Notes: generated by a model from the sequence alone, not told the origin. Counted from the first letter of the stretch, positions 34,851-42,243 are shown. The stretch is DNA of 64,000 nt from Tateyamaria sp. syn59 (GCF_007995245.1 NZ_VCBA01000009.1:1-64000); one strand, 5' to 3'. A program made the numbers and translations.

Positions 34851-35627
34851 TCAACGCGCGTGCGCAGACGTGCTGGATTTCCTTGGCCTGAAATGGCTTT
34901 GGGATCGAATGCGTTTCTCGGTCCTTCCGCGCCATATCGCGAAGGTCCACGCAGATAACACGGCACTGATGAGGAGAATGAGCGCATACATCAACACATG
35001 GCCAAAGGCGAAATACGACCCTGGCGCGGCAAGGGTCAGGGTCACGTTTGCTCCGGGTTCAAAGTATCGCAGAGACTTGGTCTGTTGACCGCTGCCGAAG
35101 TCGAAGACACGAACGGTCAGGTCGCTGGCGGTGGGCGTGGCCAATGTCAGCTCTAAGGTGGCCTCCACGCTGCCGACATCGGCAAAGTAACCCGCGTAGC
35201 CGGACAACTCGGCCAAATAGTACGTCGCATCGGACGACAATGCGTTACAGACGCCAATCGCGACCATACCGTCCAATGGTGTTTCAAAGGCAAGGGCGTC
35301 GCCCGAGGGATGAAGCATGAAAGACATTGCCTCAGGCCGAACCGGAGACTGGTCAATCTCTATCACCGCGTCCGCAATCAGGGCGTCGCCAATGCCCCAC
35401 GTCCCACCCGCGAAGGCGGCGTAATCGACGCGGTCATCATGTTTTGGAACGATCTGCGTATCTGCGCCGAAGGCACGAAACAGAGTTTCGGCCTCGGCCG
35501 ATATGTAGAGTTCAGTGTGCGTCGCTGCGCGGTTCACCACAATCGAAACCACCTCGGCGCGGACAGCCCCGGGTAGTACCATGAGGTGAACGACCACGGC
35601 CACCAAGTATATCGCAACGATACGCAC
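34851..35627 (-). CDS. Exported single-helix membrane protein of unknown family
   Basis: A 258-residue protein not recognised. The N-terminus IYLVAVVVHLMVLPGAVRAE is a signal peptide. Residues ~30-210 form a beta-rich periplasmic domain (VSIVVNRAATHTELYISAEA, VTLTLAAPGSYFAFG). A single helix, VLMYALILLISAVLSAWTFA, lies near residues 212-232 and is followed by a short basic cytoplasmic tail (WRGRTEKRIRSQSHFRPRK). Topology is therefore periplasmic sensor or anchor. It starts 15 bp after the stop of the pseudoazurin gene, so both form one operon, and it may hold or reduce that cupredoxin. It converges on the TonB receptor gene with a 36-bp gap. Confidence 0.7.
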   Translation of the reverse strand: MRIVAIYLVAVVVHLMVLPGAVRAEVVSIVVNRAATHTELYISAEAETLFRAFGADTQIVPKHDDRVDYAAFAGGTWGIGDALIADAVIEIDQSPVRPEAMSFMLHPSGDALAFETPLDGMVAIGVCNALSSDATYYLAELSGYAGYFADVGSVEATLELTLATPTASDLTVRVFDFGSGQQTKSLRYFEPGANVTLTLAAPGSYFAFGHVLMYALILLISAVLSAWTFAIWRGRTEKRIRSQSHFRPRKSSTSAHAR

Positions 35628-35642
35628 GAGGCCGCGAAGCCC

Positions 35643-36149
35643 TTAAGCAGAGCTTGGTTCGAGAAGCCCCATCTCGGACGCCTCTTCCCAGATTTCTTCA
35701 AACACTTTCTTGGCGCGACCGCGTTGGCGTACGCTTTGCGCGGCCTCGAGGTTGTCGAGCTTGCCTTCGCCTTCAACGACGACGAGCGCCACCATACCCG
35801 TGGCGGCGTGCGGTGTGCATTTGTAACCATAGATGCCAGGCACATCGAAGATAACTTCTATATCCTCGTTGATCCGGCCATCCCACTCTTCGGCTGCCTC
35901 AGGGATCATACCGTCGATTGACGCGCTGTTGTGGCTACGATCGGTGGCCTTGAACAACACGGTTTGGCCTGCTTCGACAGAGATCACCCGCGGAAGAAAA
36001 ATGTTGCGCAGCCTGCTGTCAGTCGGATGCTTGGTCAGCATCTCGATTGTGACAGGTTCTTGGGCAAACACCTTCGTAGGCAAAGCAGGGACAAGAGTTG
36101 CGGCGGCGCTGCCTGCCAGAAAGGTGCGACGGCTGTGCGAGTTCGACAT
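35643..36149 (-). CDS. Pseudoazurin-like type 1 copper protein (second copy)
   Basis: A 168-residue cupredoxin with a twin-arginine-like signal (HSRRTFLAGSAAATLVPALP, cleavage near KVFAQE). Copper ligands: His in DRSHNSAS, then Cys-x2-His-x4-Met in CTPHAATGM. The match to the copy at 26745 is clear around TDRSHNSAS/TDPSHNSAS, GMIPE and VPGIYGY, but the N-terminal half differs, so the two diverged long ago. Its C-terminal extension (FEEIWEEASEMGLLEPSSA) is helical. It is followed by a membrane-anchored partner gene. Divergent neighbour is the Sel1-puhC-puf operon (99-bp gap), so it is also a candidate periplasmic electron donor for that reaction centre; this is inference. Confidence 0.86.
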   Translation of the reverse strand: MSNSHSRRTFLAGSAAATLVPALPTKVFAQEPVTIEMLTKHPTDSRLRNIFLPRVISVEAGQTVLFKATDRSHNSASIDGMIPEAAEEWDGRINEDIEVIFDVPGIYGYKCTPHAATGMVALVVVEGEGKLDNLEAAQSVRQRGRAKKVFEEIWEEASEMGLLEPSSA

Positions 36150-36248
36150 GAAAAGACCTCAGTAGATATATGTTTCTGCTGGGGCAGCACATCGGCATTC
36201 CTCGCGGTGCATTGCAGATTAGAGCAGATTGCCTTAAAGTCTACAATT

Positions 36249-36884
36249 ATGCTCAGGTATTTTTATTGCACCGTGAAGATCACTTTGGCGGCACTTTCGA
36301 CCGCTTTATTTTTTGCGCCCACAGTGTCTGCGGAGCCGACCCCACACCCATGTGGATCGCCCTTGTCCAACCGACTTGTCGCGCATCGGGCCGCGGCGGG
36401 TGATGCCGGTGCAATGGTGTATTTGGGCAAGAAACTGATCCAGCCCGTTTGCACACAGGCCCAACAAAACGAAGGGATACGTCTTATTGCACGCGCCGTG
36501 ACAGCCCAACACCCCGAAGCGATGTTTACGCTTGGCACGCCGCTGATCCGTGACGCTGCAAAGGAAACCGAAGAACAGCTCGGCCTCGATTACATTGAAC
36601 AAAGCGCGCAGCTTGGTCATACCCATGCGGCTGCTTTCCTTGGCGCGCATCTCATGTCTGTTTCCCGAACTGAGGATCAGCGAGATCAAGCGTTTCTTTG
36701 GTTGGGACTTGCGGCAAATGACGGATCTGTATTGGCCGCCATGACGCTGTCGCAGCTTTACAAAAGCGGCATGCACGGCGTGGTTCAGGACCGCTGCGCA
36801 GCTGCGCTATGGCGTGAAACTGCCGGGCTGCTCCAAAATCCGGACATGGATTTCAGCCCTCAGACCGATGTTGCGTGCAAATGA
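36249..36884 (+). CDS. Secreted Sel1-repeat protein at the head of the puhC-puf group
   Basis: A 211-residue protein with a signal peptide (ITLAALSTALFFAPTVSAEP). The mature part is a row of about four Sel1/TPR-like helical repeats, seen as AHRAAAGDAGAMVYLGKKL, ARAVTAQHPEAMFTLG, IEQSAQLGHTHAAAFLGAHL and GLAANDGSVLAAMTLSQLY. Four Cys (HPCGSP, PVCTQ, QDRCAA, VACK) could form disulfides. Sel1 proteins are periplasmic protein-protein scaffolds. The gene is 24 bp before puhC in the same direction, so the two are likely co-transcribed. A Sel1 protein is not a known part of photosynthesis clusters, which makes its place here notable. ATG at 36249 is the only Met before the signal peptide. Confidence 0.75.
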   Translation: MLRYFYCTVKITLAALSTALFFAPTVSAEPTPHPCGSPLSNRLVAHRAAAGDAGAMVYLGKKLIQPVCTQAQQNEGIRLIARAVTAQHPEAMFTLGTPLIRDAAKETEEQLGLDYIEQSAQLGHTHAAAFLGAHLMSVSRTEDQRDQAFLWLGLAANDGSVLAAMTLSQLYKSGMHGVVQDRCAAALWRETAGLLQNPDMDFSPQTDVACK

Positions 36885-36908
36885 ATACGGACATCGGAGA
36901 GCATAGCA

Positions 36909-37382
36909 ATGCTTACACCTGAAACAGAGGACACCGCCCCTTCCCATCTTGGTCCGCAGTCTGGGCGGGCGATGATTATGATCGCCGCCCTGCTGTGTGT
37001 CATCGTGGCGCTTGTCGCCTGGGCCCGGCTGACGGAGCAGCCCCTTGCTGCGCGGCCAGCCGATTTGCCAATAACCTCCGAGCGGGCATTACACTTGGAG
37101 GCGGAGCTTGATGGGTCGGCGCAGGTAACAGATCTTCGAGGTGCCCTCATCGCCGATTTCGGCCCAGGCCAGGCCGTTTTTATTTCGACAATCGTCCGGG
37201 TTATTGACCGCGAGCGCATGAAGGTGGGTGCGGATCCCGACGCGGCCATCTATCTGCGGCAGCGTGGTAAGACACGCCTGACGTTTTTCGACCCAGAGAC
37301 GCAACGCGAGACTGAACTCAACAGCTTTGGTCAAGACAATGTAGCATCCTTCAAAGCACTGCTTCAGCAAGACGCAAAGTAG
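36909..37382 (+). CDS. puhC: Photosynthetic complex assembly protein PuhC
   Basis: A 157-residue single-pass membrane protein: cytoplasmic N-terminus, helix IMIAALLCVIVALVAWARL at about residues 23-41, then a periplasmic domain. The domain matches PuhC in order: ERALHLEAELDGSAQVTDL, GQAVFISTIVRVIDRERMKVG and RLTFFDPETQRETELNSFGQDN, ending SFKALLQQ. PuhC is needed for full assembly of the reaction centre-LH1 core in purple bacteria and is normally encoded in the puhABCE cluster. Here it is without puhA, puhB and bch genes and leads straight into pufLM. Two TGT-N12-ACA sites begin 2 bp after its stop. The family call is by pattern reading and is good but not certain. Confidence 0.83.
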   Translation: MLTPETEDTAPSHLGPQSGRAMIMIAALLCVIVALVAWARLTEQPLAARPADLPITSERALHLEAELDGSAQVTDLRGALIADFGPGQAVFISTIVRVIDRERMKVGADPDAAIYLRQRGKTRLTFFDPETQRETELNSFGQDNVASFKALLQQDAK

Positions 37383-37383
37383 C

Positions 37384-37424
37384 TGTCCAATATTCCTGAC
37401 AAAATATGTAAATTATTATTGACA
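37384..37424 (+). promoter_or_regulatory. Tandem TGT-N12-ACA (PpsR/CrtJ-type) sites with overlapping -35 element
   Basis: TGT-N12-ACA occurs at 37384-37401 and again at 37407-37424, 5 bp apart. This is the recognition pattern of PpsR/CrtJ, the aerobic repressor of photosynthesis genes. The second site ends in TTGACA (37419-37424), a consensus -35 element; TAGTCT at 37441-37446 is a weak -10 candidate. A repressor here would block the pufLMX promoter. Confidence 0.65.
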
Positions 37425-37781
37425 GATTGCCGCGGGTCGGTAGTCTAAGGCAGTCGAACATTGCTATCTGCTTTTAGCAGCTTGGGGCCGGATCGTTCTC
37501 CGCGGTTCCGGTTGGCAAAAGGGGTCGGTTGGCAAGCTCTGCCCTTATGCTGGAAGCGGCGCGACGCTGTTTGACGGCAGGCCATTGCCTGCGACACGGA
37601 CCAGCAGTCTTGCCAGTTCATTTTCTAAGAACCGATAGGACCTCCGCTCCTATCACCGTGCGATGTGCACGGCTCGACCGACTGTCTGCGCACGGCGGTC
37701 GGTCGGGCGCACATTGGGTTTTGCCGCATAGATTGTGTGCGGTCGGCATCGGCGCTTGGCTACGCTGGAAAGGGGAAAACG
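37425..37781 (+). other. Long pufL leader; no LH1 (pufBA) or pufQ genes
   Basis: About 357 nt between the putative promoter and pufL. No frame encodes anything like the LH1 beta or alpha peptides, or PufQ. Two hairpins are visible: GCAGGC/GCCTGC (37577-37592) and CGACCGAC/GTCGGTCG (37675-37705). In standard puf operons pufBA and stabilising hairpins occupy this place, so the leader may be what is left after loss of pufBA. Confidence 0.6.
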
Positions 37782-38630
37782 ATGGCATTGCTCTCGTTTG
37801 AACGAAAGTACCGGGTTCGAGGAGGCACGCTCATTGGCGGCGACCTCTTCGACTTTTGGGTTGGCCCGTTCTACGTCGGCTTCTTCGGGGTCACGACGGC
37901 ATTCTTCACGCTGTTGGGGACATTTTTGATATTCTATGGGGCCGCTCTGGGTGACACGTGGAATCCTTGGCTGATCTCGATCGAGCCGCCAGAGCTTGAT
38001 GTCGGTCTGGGTGTAGCACCGCTGGCCGAAGGCGGATTGTGGCAGTTGATCACGATATGCGCCCATGGCGCCTTTATCAGCTGGGCGCTGCGTGAAACGG
38101 AGATCTGCCGAAAGCTTGGTATCGGATGCCATGTGCCGGTTGCTTTTGGTGTCGCGATCTTTGCCTACACGACACTTGTGGTCATTCGCCCTGTGCTGAT
38201 GGGCGCCTGGGGGCACGGCTTTCCGTATGGCATTTGGAGCCACCTCGATTGGGTCAACAACGTGGGCTATGCCTATGGCAACTTCCACTACAACCCGGCC
38301 CACATGATCGCGGTGACTTTTTTCTTCACCACGACGCTCGCACTTGCACTGCACGGGTCGTTGATCCTGTCGGCGGCGAACCCCGAAAAGGGCGAAACCA
38401 TGCGGAGTCCCGAACATGAAGACACGTTTTTCCGCGATTTCATCGGCTATTCAATTGGGCCACTTGGCATCCACCGCCTTGGCCTGTTGCTCGCTTTGAA
38501 CGCCGGTTTTTGGTCGGCCGTGTGCATCGTGATTTCCGGAACGGTCTGGTTCGATGCCTGGGCTGACTGGTGGTACTGGTATGTCGATCTGCCGTTCTGG
38601 ATCGACCTTGAGGGAGGCGTTAATGGCTGA
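37782..38630 (+). CDS. pufL: Photosynthetic reaction centre L subunit
   Basis: A 282-residue protein, the same length as PufL of Rhodobacter sphaeroides, with five helices. Counting without Met, the cofactor residues fall at the standard numbers: His153 (accessory bacteriochlorophyll), His173 (special pair), His190 and His230 (non-haem iron), Glu104, Glu212, Asp213 and Ser223 (quinone protonation). Blocks such as [26 protein letters not shown] and [10 protein letters not shown] are intact. Nothing indicates decay. It binds the pigments and QB of a type II reaction centre in the cytoplasmic membrane. AAGGGGAA lies 5 bp before the ATG. The stop overlaps pufM by 8 nt. It lacks the usual upstream pufBA. 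Confidence 0.97.
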   Translation: MALLSFERKYRVRGGTLIGGDLFDFWVGPFYVGFFGVTTAFFTLLGTFLIFYGAALGDTWNPWLISIEPPELDVGLGVAPLAEGGLWQLITICAHGAFISWALRETEICRKLGIGCHVPVAFGVAIFAYTTLVVIRPVLMGAWGHGFPYGIWSHLDWVNNVGYAYGNFHYNPAHMIAVTFFFTTTLALALHGSLILSAANPEKGETMRSPEHEDTFFRDFIGYSIGPLGIHRLGLLLALNAGFWSAVCIVISGTVWFDAWADWWYWYVDLPFWIDLEGGVNG

Positions 38631-39546
38631 GTATCAGAACATCTTTACGCAGGTTCAAATCCAAGGACCGCCTGAAATGGGCATGATCGAGGATGCGAAT
38701 CCCACCGATCGCACGACGTCCGCGCGTTACTCCACGCTCCTCGGTTGGTTCGGCAATGCTCAGTTGGGCCCGATCTACCTTGGCAGCTTCGGAGTGGTGT
38801 CACTGGCCACGGGGGCGATCTGGTTCCTGATGGTCGGCGCCAGCTACTGGGCGCAGGCAGGCTACAATCCGGGCGTCTTCATGCGCGATCTGTTCTGGTT
38901 CTCGCTTGAGCCACCCTCGCCAGACTACGGGCTGAGTATGCCGCCGTTGAAAGAGGGCGGGATGTGGCTGATTGCCAGCTTCTTCCTTCTGGTGTCAGTG
39001 ATGGCCTGGTGGGCGCGGTCCTACCAGCTTGCGCAGCAGCAAAAGATGGGCAAGCACGTGTTCTGGGCATTTGGAGCCGCCATATGGCTGTTTCTGGTGC
39101 TGGGCCTGATCCGCCCGATCCTGATCGGTAACTGGTCGGAGGCTGTGCCATATGGCATCTTCAGCCACCTCGACTGGACGATGAATTTTTCCGTGCTTTA
39201 TGGCAACCTATTCTACAACCCGTTCCACGCCCTGTCGATCGTGTTTCTATATGGGTCAACACTGCTGTTCGCGATGCACGGTGCGACGATCCTCGCGGTG
39301 TCCCGCTACGGTGGCGACCGCGAACTGGAGCAGATCGCCAATCGCGGGACAGCAACAGAACGCGCCGCTCTATTCTGGCGCTGGACCATGGGGTTCAACG
39401 CCACGATGGAGGGCATTCACCGCTGGGCCTGGTGGTTCGCAATCCTGACGCCGATCACAGGCGGCATCGGCATCTTGCTGACCGGTACAGTGGTCGACAA
39501 CTGGTACGTCTGGGCACAAGAGCACGGCTATGCGCCGCTGGACTAG
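38623..39546 (+). CDS. pufM: Photosynthetic reaction centre M subunit
   Basis: A 307-residue partner of PufL. Relative to R. sphaeroides one residue is lost near position 105 (SMPPLK), so ligands appear one lower: His181 and His201 (bacteriochlorophylls), His218, Glu233 and His265 (non-haem iron), and Tyr209 (the M210 Tyr that tunes primary charge separation). Motifs [43 protein letters not shown] and [12 protein letters not shown] are intact. The gene is translationally coupled to pufL. No pufC cytochrome gene follows, so the donor would be a soluble or membrane cytochrome c2/cy or possibly a cupredoxin. Function depends on bacteriochlorophyll synthesis and PuhA, which are not in this window. 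Confidence 0.97.
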   Translation: MAEYQNIFTQVQIQGPPEMGMIEDANPTDRTTSARYSTLLGWFGNAQLGPIYLGSFGVVSLATGAIWFLMVGASYWAQAGYNPGVFMRDLFWFSLEPPSPDYGLSMPPLKEGGMWLIASFFLLVSVMAWWARSYQLAQQQKMGKHVFWAFGAAIWLFLVLGLIRPILIGNWSEAVPYGIFSHLDWTMNFSVLYGNLFYNPFHALSIVFLYGSTLLFAMHGATILAVSRYGGDRELEQIANRGTATERAALFWRWTMGFNATMEGIHRWAWWFAILTPITGGIGILLTGTVVDNWYVWAQEHGYAPLD

Positions 39547-39558
39547 GAGGTACGCGGG

Positions 39559-39798
39559 ATGACCAAACACATCTTTGAACTGGAAAACGTCTCCGAAAGG
39601 GACCGCCGCAAATTCCTGCTGGACAACATCCTCGGGCAGATGGTTCGGGGCTGCGCGTTCGCGGCGACAGTCCTCTTTGGGCCGATCCTATTTATCTATG
39701 CGATCTATGTGGTGGGGACGTTCCTGCCCCCGGAGTCAAAAGAGGCGCAAGACCCCACGCCAGATAGTTTCGTGTCGTCCAGCGAAGAGGGGTCGTAG
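39559..39798 (+). CDS. pufX: PufX-like reaction-centre-associated protein
   Basis: A 79-residue single-helix membrane protein starting 12 bp after pufM behind GGAGG. The charged N-terminus (MTKHIFELENVSERDRRKFL) is followed by the helix MVRGCAFAATVLFGPILFIY and the end AIYVVGTFLPPE. The VVGxxLP junction and position match PufX of Rhodobacter (82 residues, VVGRMLP), which opens the LH1 ring for quinone exchange. The Ser/Glu-rich tail may be trimmed as in PufX. PufX acts on LH1, yet no LH1 genes precede it here, so the partner antenna must come from elsewhere or the role has changed. PufX diverges fast, so identity is judged by position plus motif. Confidence 0.75.
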   Translation: MTKHIFELENVSERDRRKFLLDNILGQMVRGCAFAATVLFGPILFIYAIYVVGTFLPPESKEAQDPTPDSFVSSSEEGS

Positions 39799-39808
39799 GC
39801 ATTAACTT

Positions 39809-39840
39809 TTGCCGCATGGGTCGCTCCACCCACGCGGCAA
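39809..39840 (+). terminator. Terminator of the puf operon
   Basis: TTGCCGC-A-TGGGT (39809-39821) pairs with ACCCA-C-GCGGCAA (39828-39840), a 12-bp stem with one internal mismatch, followed by TTCTAT. It lies 10 bp after the pufX stop, closing the operon. Confidence 0.75.
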
Positions 39841-39960
39841 TTCTATGGGTGCCACGGCCCGCAATCGGCACTGAATTTCACAGGCTTATATGCAGTCGAT
39901 TTGTGCCGCCTTCATAAATGGGTTAGCATCGCAATCGCAGCGCCCGACACGGAGTGATTC

Positions 39961-40110
39961 ATGACAGAACCTGATACTTGTGGGTGCGCCCAATGCTCGC
40001 CCGAATGTGGATGTTCACAAGAAGCACCGACAGATGGGCAATGCTGTTGCGGTGAGACATGCACTTGCGAGGATTGCACGTGCGGACCCAGCTGCCGCTG
40101 TCCCGACTGA
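39961..40110 (+). CDS. Metallothionein-like small Cys-rich protein
   Basis: A 49-residue protein too short for routine gene calling: ATG at 39961 with GGAG 6 bp upstream and TGA at 40110. It has 14 Cys (at 7, 9, 12, 16, 18, 28, 29, 30, 34, 36, 39, 41, 45, 47) in C-x-C, C-x2-C and CCC runs, with no His and no aromatic residues. Start MTEPDTCGCAQCSPECGCS, end TCGPSCRCPD. This composition is that of metallothioneins, which sequester Zn, Cd or Cu(I) in the cytoplasm. It lies between the puf operon and a small XRE regulator that itself ends in Cys residues, in a metal-transport neighbourhood. It is not clearly a BmtA/SmtA type, as those carry His and aromatic residues. Confidence 0.8.
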   Translation: MTEPDTCGCAQCSPECGCSQEAPTDGQCCCGETCTCEDCTCGPSCRCPD

Positions 40111-40240
40111 ATTTTAGGCACCCACCTGTTCATCACCGGTGCGGTTCACAGACTTCAATCCGCAACTGGTTCAAGGCTTGATGTCAGAGCCATGCTTTGC
40201 GACTTGCCGCTATAATAATCTGCTTCCATGGGAATGTTCT

Positions 40241-40516
40241 ATGAACAGCGTGACAGTTGACAGAGATCGAATAAAGGCCATCCGTAAATCACGTAAGATC
40301 GGGCGGCCAAAGCTTGCGAAGCTGGCCGGTTTGACTGAGCGGCAGATTGCAAAGATCGAAACGGACAGTGCACCAGTCGTTGCCGAAAACCTACTCGTTC
40401 AGGTATCGGACGCGCTGCATGTCCCAGTCCAGACCCTGACGGGCGAATTTCCTTTGATCGCTGAAGATCTTGAGCCCGCGTCAGCGAAAAAATGTACAAG
40501 CGGCTGCTGCGGCTAG
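40241..40516 (+). CDS. XRE-type regulator with C-terminal Cys motif
   Basis: A 91-residue DNA-binding protein. The helix-turn-helix is RIKAIRKSRKIGRPKLAKLA followed by GLTERQIAKIE, about residues 9-40. The helical remainder ends ASAKKCTSGCCG. The terminal C-x3-CC could sense a thiol-binding metal such as Cu(I), Zn or Cd. The ATG at 40241 is preferred; the 34 codons upstream lack a ribosome site. A TATAAT hexamer lies at 40211-40216. The metallothionein-like gene ends 130 bp upstream in the same direction, so this may be its regulator. That link is inferred from proximity and Cys content only. Confidence 0.75.
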   Translation: MNSVTVDRDRIKAIRKSRKIGRPKLAKLAGLTERQIAKIETDSAPVVAENLLVQVSDALHVPVQTLTGEFPLIAEDLEPASAKKCTSGCCG

Positions 40517-40584
40517 TCGGCTCAGGCAAACAAGTTACGACGTTTGTGCTGCTCGCGCATGTATGCACCTATCAGGCGTGTGCT

Positions 40585-42243
40585 TCATGCCCTGTCTATG
40601 CTTGAAGCAATCCGATCCGCTTGCTCCGGTGTGAGGCGTGGTGGATGCCAATCCCGCCCGGGAGCGGCTTCAAGTAGCTTTTGGGTATAGGGGTGCTTTG
40701 GGGCGGCAAAGACCTCAGCTGCTGGCCCGAATTCGACCATAATCCCTTTTTCCATCACTGTGATGTAGTCCGAGATTTGGGCCGCAACCCGCAAATCATG
40801 CGTGATGAAGATGATCGCCATTTTATACTTTGTTTGCAGATCATTCATCAGCCGCAGAACCTGTTTCTGGACCGATAAATCCAGCGCCGAAACGCTTTCA
40901 TCAGCAATCACCACATCTGGTTCCATTGCGAGCGCGCGCGCGACGCCGATGCGCTGACGCTGTCCGCCGGAAAAATTGCGCGGCTTGCGTTTATACGCCG
41001 CCTCGCTCAGACCGACTTGGTCAAGCAGTTCGATGGCCCGCGCCCGTGCCGTGGATGCGTCCAGACCTTGCAGGTGCAGCCCCCGCGTGATCATGAAGCC
41101 CACCGATTGCGACGGGTTCAGCGAGCCATAAGGGTCCTGAAAAACCATCTGGATATTCTTGCGTGCACGCACCAAATCATCACCGACGAGGCCCAGGAAA
41201 TCCTCTTCGTTGATGATGATTGTGCCCTCTGTCGCCTCCTCAAGCCGGATCAGAGTCTTGGCCAAGGTGGATTTCCCTGAACCTGACTCCCCGACAACGC
41301 CAAGTGTTTCGCCAGCGCGCAGCACGAAGCGCGCATCGTTCACGGCGTGTATCTCGCGCGTTCCGGTATGATAGATCTTGTGCAGCCCTTCGACCTTGAC
41401 GACAGGCGCGTCGTTGCGGGTCTGATCAGGTGCGCGTGTTGTCTCCAACAGCGGCATCGCATCGACGAGAAGCTGGGTGTAGGGCTCTTTGGGATGCATG
41501 AGGATCTCGTCTTTGGGCCCCTCCTCAACTACCCTGCCCCAGCACATGACGGCGACCCGGTCCGCCACATCAGCCACGACCCCGAAATCATGCGTGATAA
41601 AAATGGTTGCATTGTCATAGACCTCGCGCAGGTCGTCGATCAGACGAAGGATTTCCGCCTGTGTCGTCACGTCCAGCGCGGTAGTAGGCTCATCCGCGAT
41701 CAGAACATCCGGTTTGCATGCCAGCGCCATGGCGATGACAATCCGCTGGCATTGACCGCCCGACATCTGGTGCGGATAGCTGTCATAGATACGCGGCGGT
41801 GTGGGCAGCTTCATCTGCTCCAGCAATTTCAGGGTCTCGGTCTTGCGCGCTGCCGACGCGATATCTGGCCGATGCAGAGCAAAGACCTCGTCCACCTGGG
41901 CTCCAATTCTCATTGCCGGGTTTAACGCGGCCATCGGCTCTTGGTAGATCATCGAAATGCGCGCGCCACGCAGCTTGTTCAGTTCGGTTTGGCGCATGTG
42001 AAGCACGTTCTGCCCGTCAAAGATCACCTCACCCGAGGTGATGCTAAGCCTGTCGGGCACGTCATTCATAATGGCCGACGTCATCACGGACTTGCCCGAA
42101 CCGCTTTCACCCACCACGCACAGAATTTCACCGCGCCTCAGCTTCAGGTTCACATTCTCAACCGCATATTCGCGGTCTGCCCCTCGTGGAAGTGCGATAG
42201 ACAGATTGCGTATCTCAAGGATGGTTTCAGGCTTCGTAGACAT
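40585..42243 (-). CDS. Fused dipeptide/oligopeptide ABC ATP-binding protein (DppD-DppF type)
   Basis: A 552-residue tandem ATPase of the oligopeptide/nickel family (YejF/GsiA-like). First half: Walker A GESGSGKSVMTSAIM, signature MSGGQCQRIVIAMAL, Walker B VLIADEPTTALD. Second half: GESGSGKSTLAKTL, FSGGQRQRIGVARAL, VVIADESVSALD (Ser in place of Pro after DE). HP-x-x-PYT-x-L-L motifs (HPKEPYTQLL and HPYTQKLLEA) end each half, as usual. Such proteins power import of peptides, glutathione, opines or nickel chelates. No permease or binding-protein gene is adjacent, so it is an orphan here. Start ATG at 42243 rather than an upstream Met at 42261. Confidence 0.88.
   Translation of the reverse strand: MSTKPETILEIRNLSIALPRGADREYAVENVNLKLRRGEILCVVGESGSGKSVMTSAIMNDVPDRLSITSGEVIFDGQNVLHMRQTELNKLRGARISMIYQEPMAALNPAMRIGAQVDEVFALHRPDIASAARKTETLKLLEQMKLPTPPRIYDSYPHQMSGGQCQRIVIAMALACKPDVLIADEPTTALDVTTQAEILRLIDDLREVYDNATIFITHDFGVVADVADRVAVMCWGRVVEEGPKDEILMHPKEPYTQLLVDAMPLLETTRAPDQTRNDAPVVKVEGLHKIYHTGTREIHAVNDARFVLRAGETLGVVGESGSGKSTLAKTLIRLEEATEGTIIINEEDFLGLVGDDLVRARKNIQMVFQDPYGSLNPSQSVGFMITRGLHLQGLDASTARARAIELLDQVGLSEAAYKRKPRNFSGGQRQRIGVARALAMEPDVVIADESVSALDLSVQKQVLRLMNDLQTKYKMAIIFITHDLRVAAQISDYITVMEKGIMVEFGPAAEVFAAPKHPYTQKLLEAAPGRDWHPPRLTPEQADRIASSIDRA

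Noticed and set aside
39559-39798. Reading the gene after pufM as a truncated pufC cytochrome
   Set aside because: No CxxCH haem motif and only one helix; position and VVGxxLP fit PufX.
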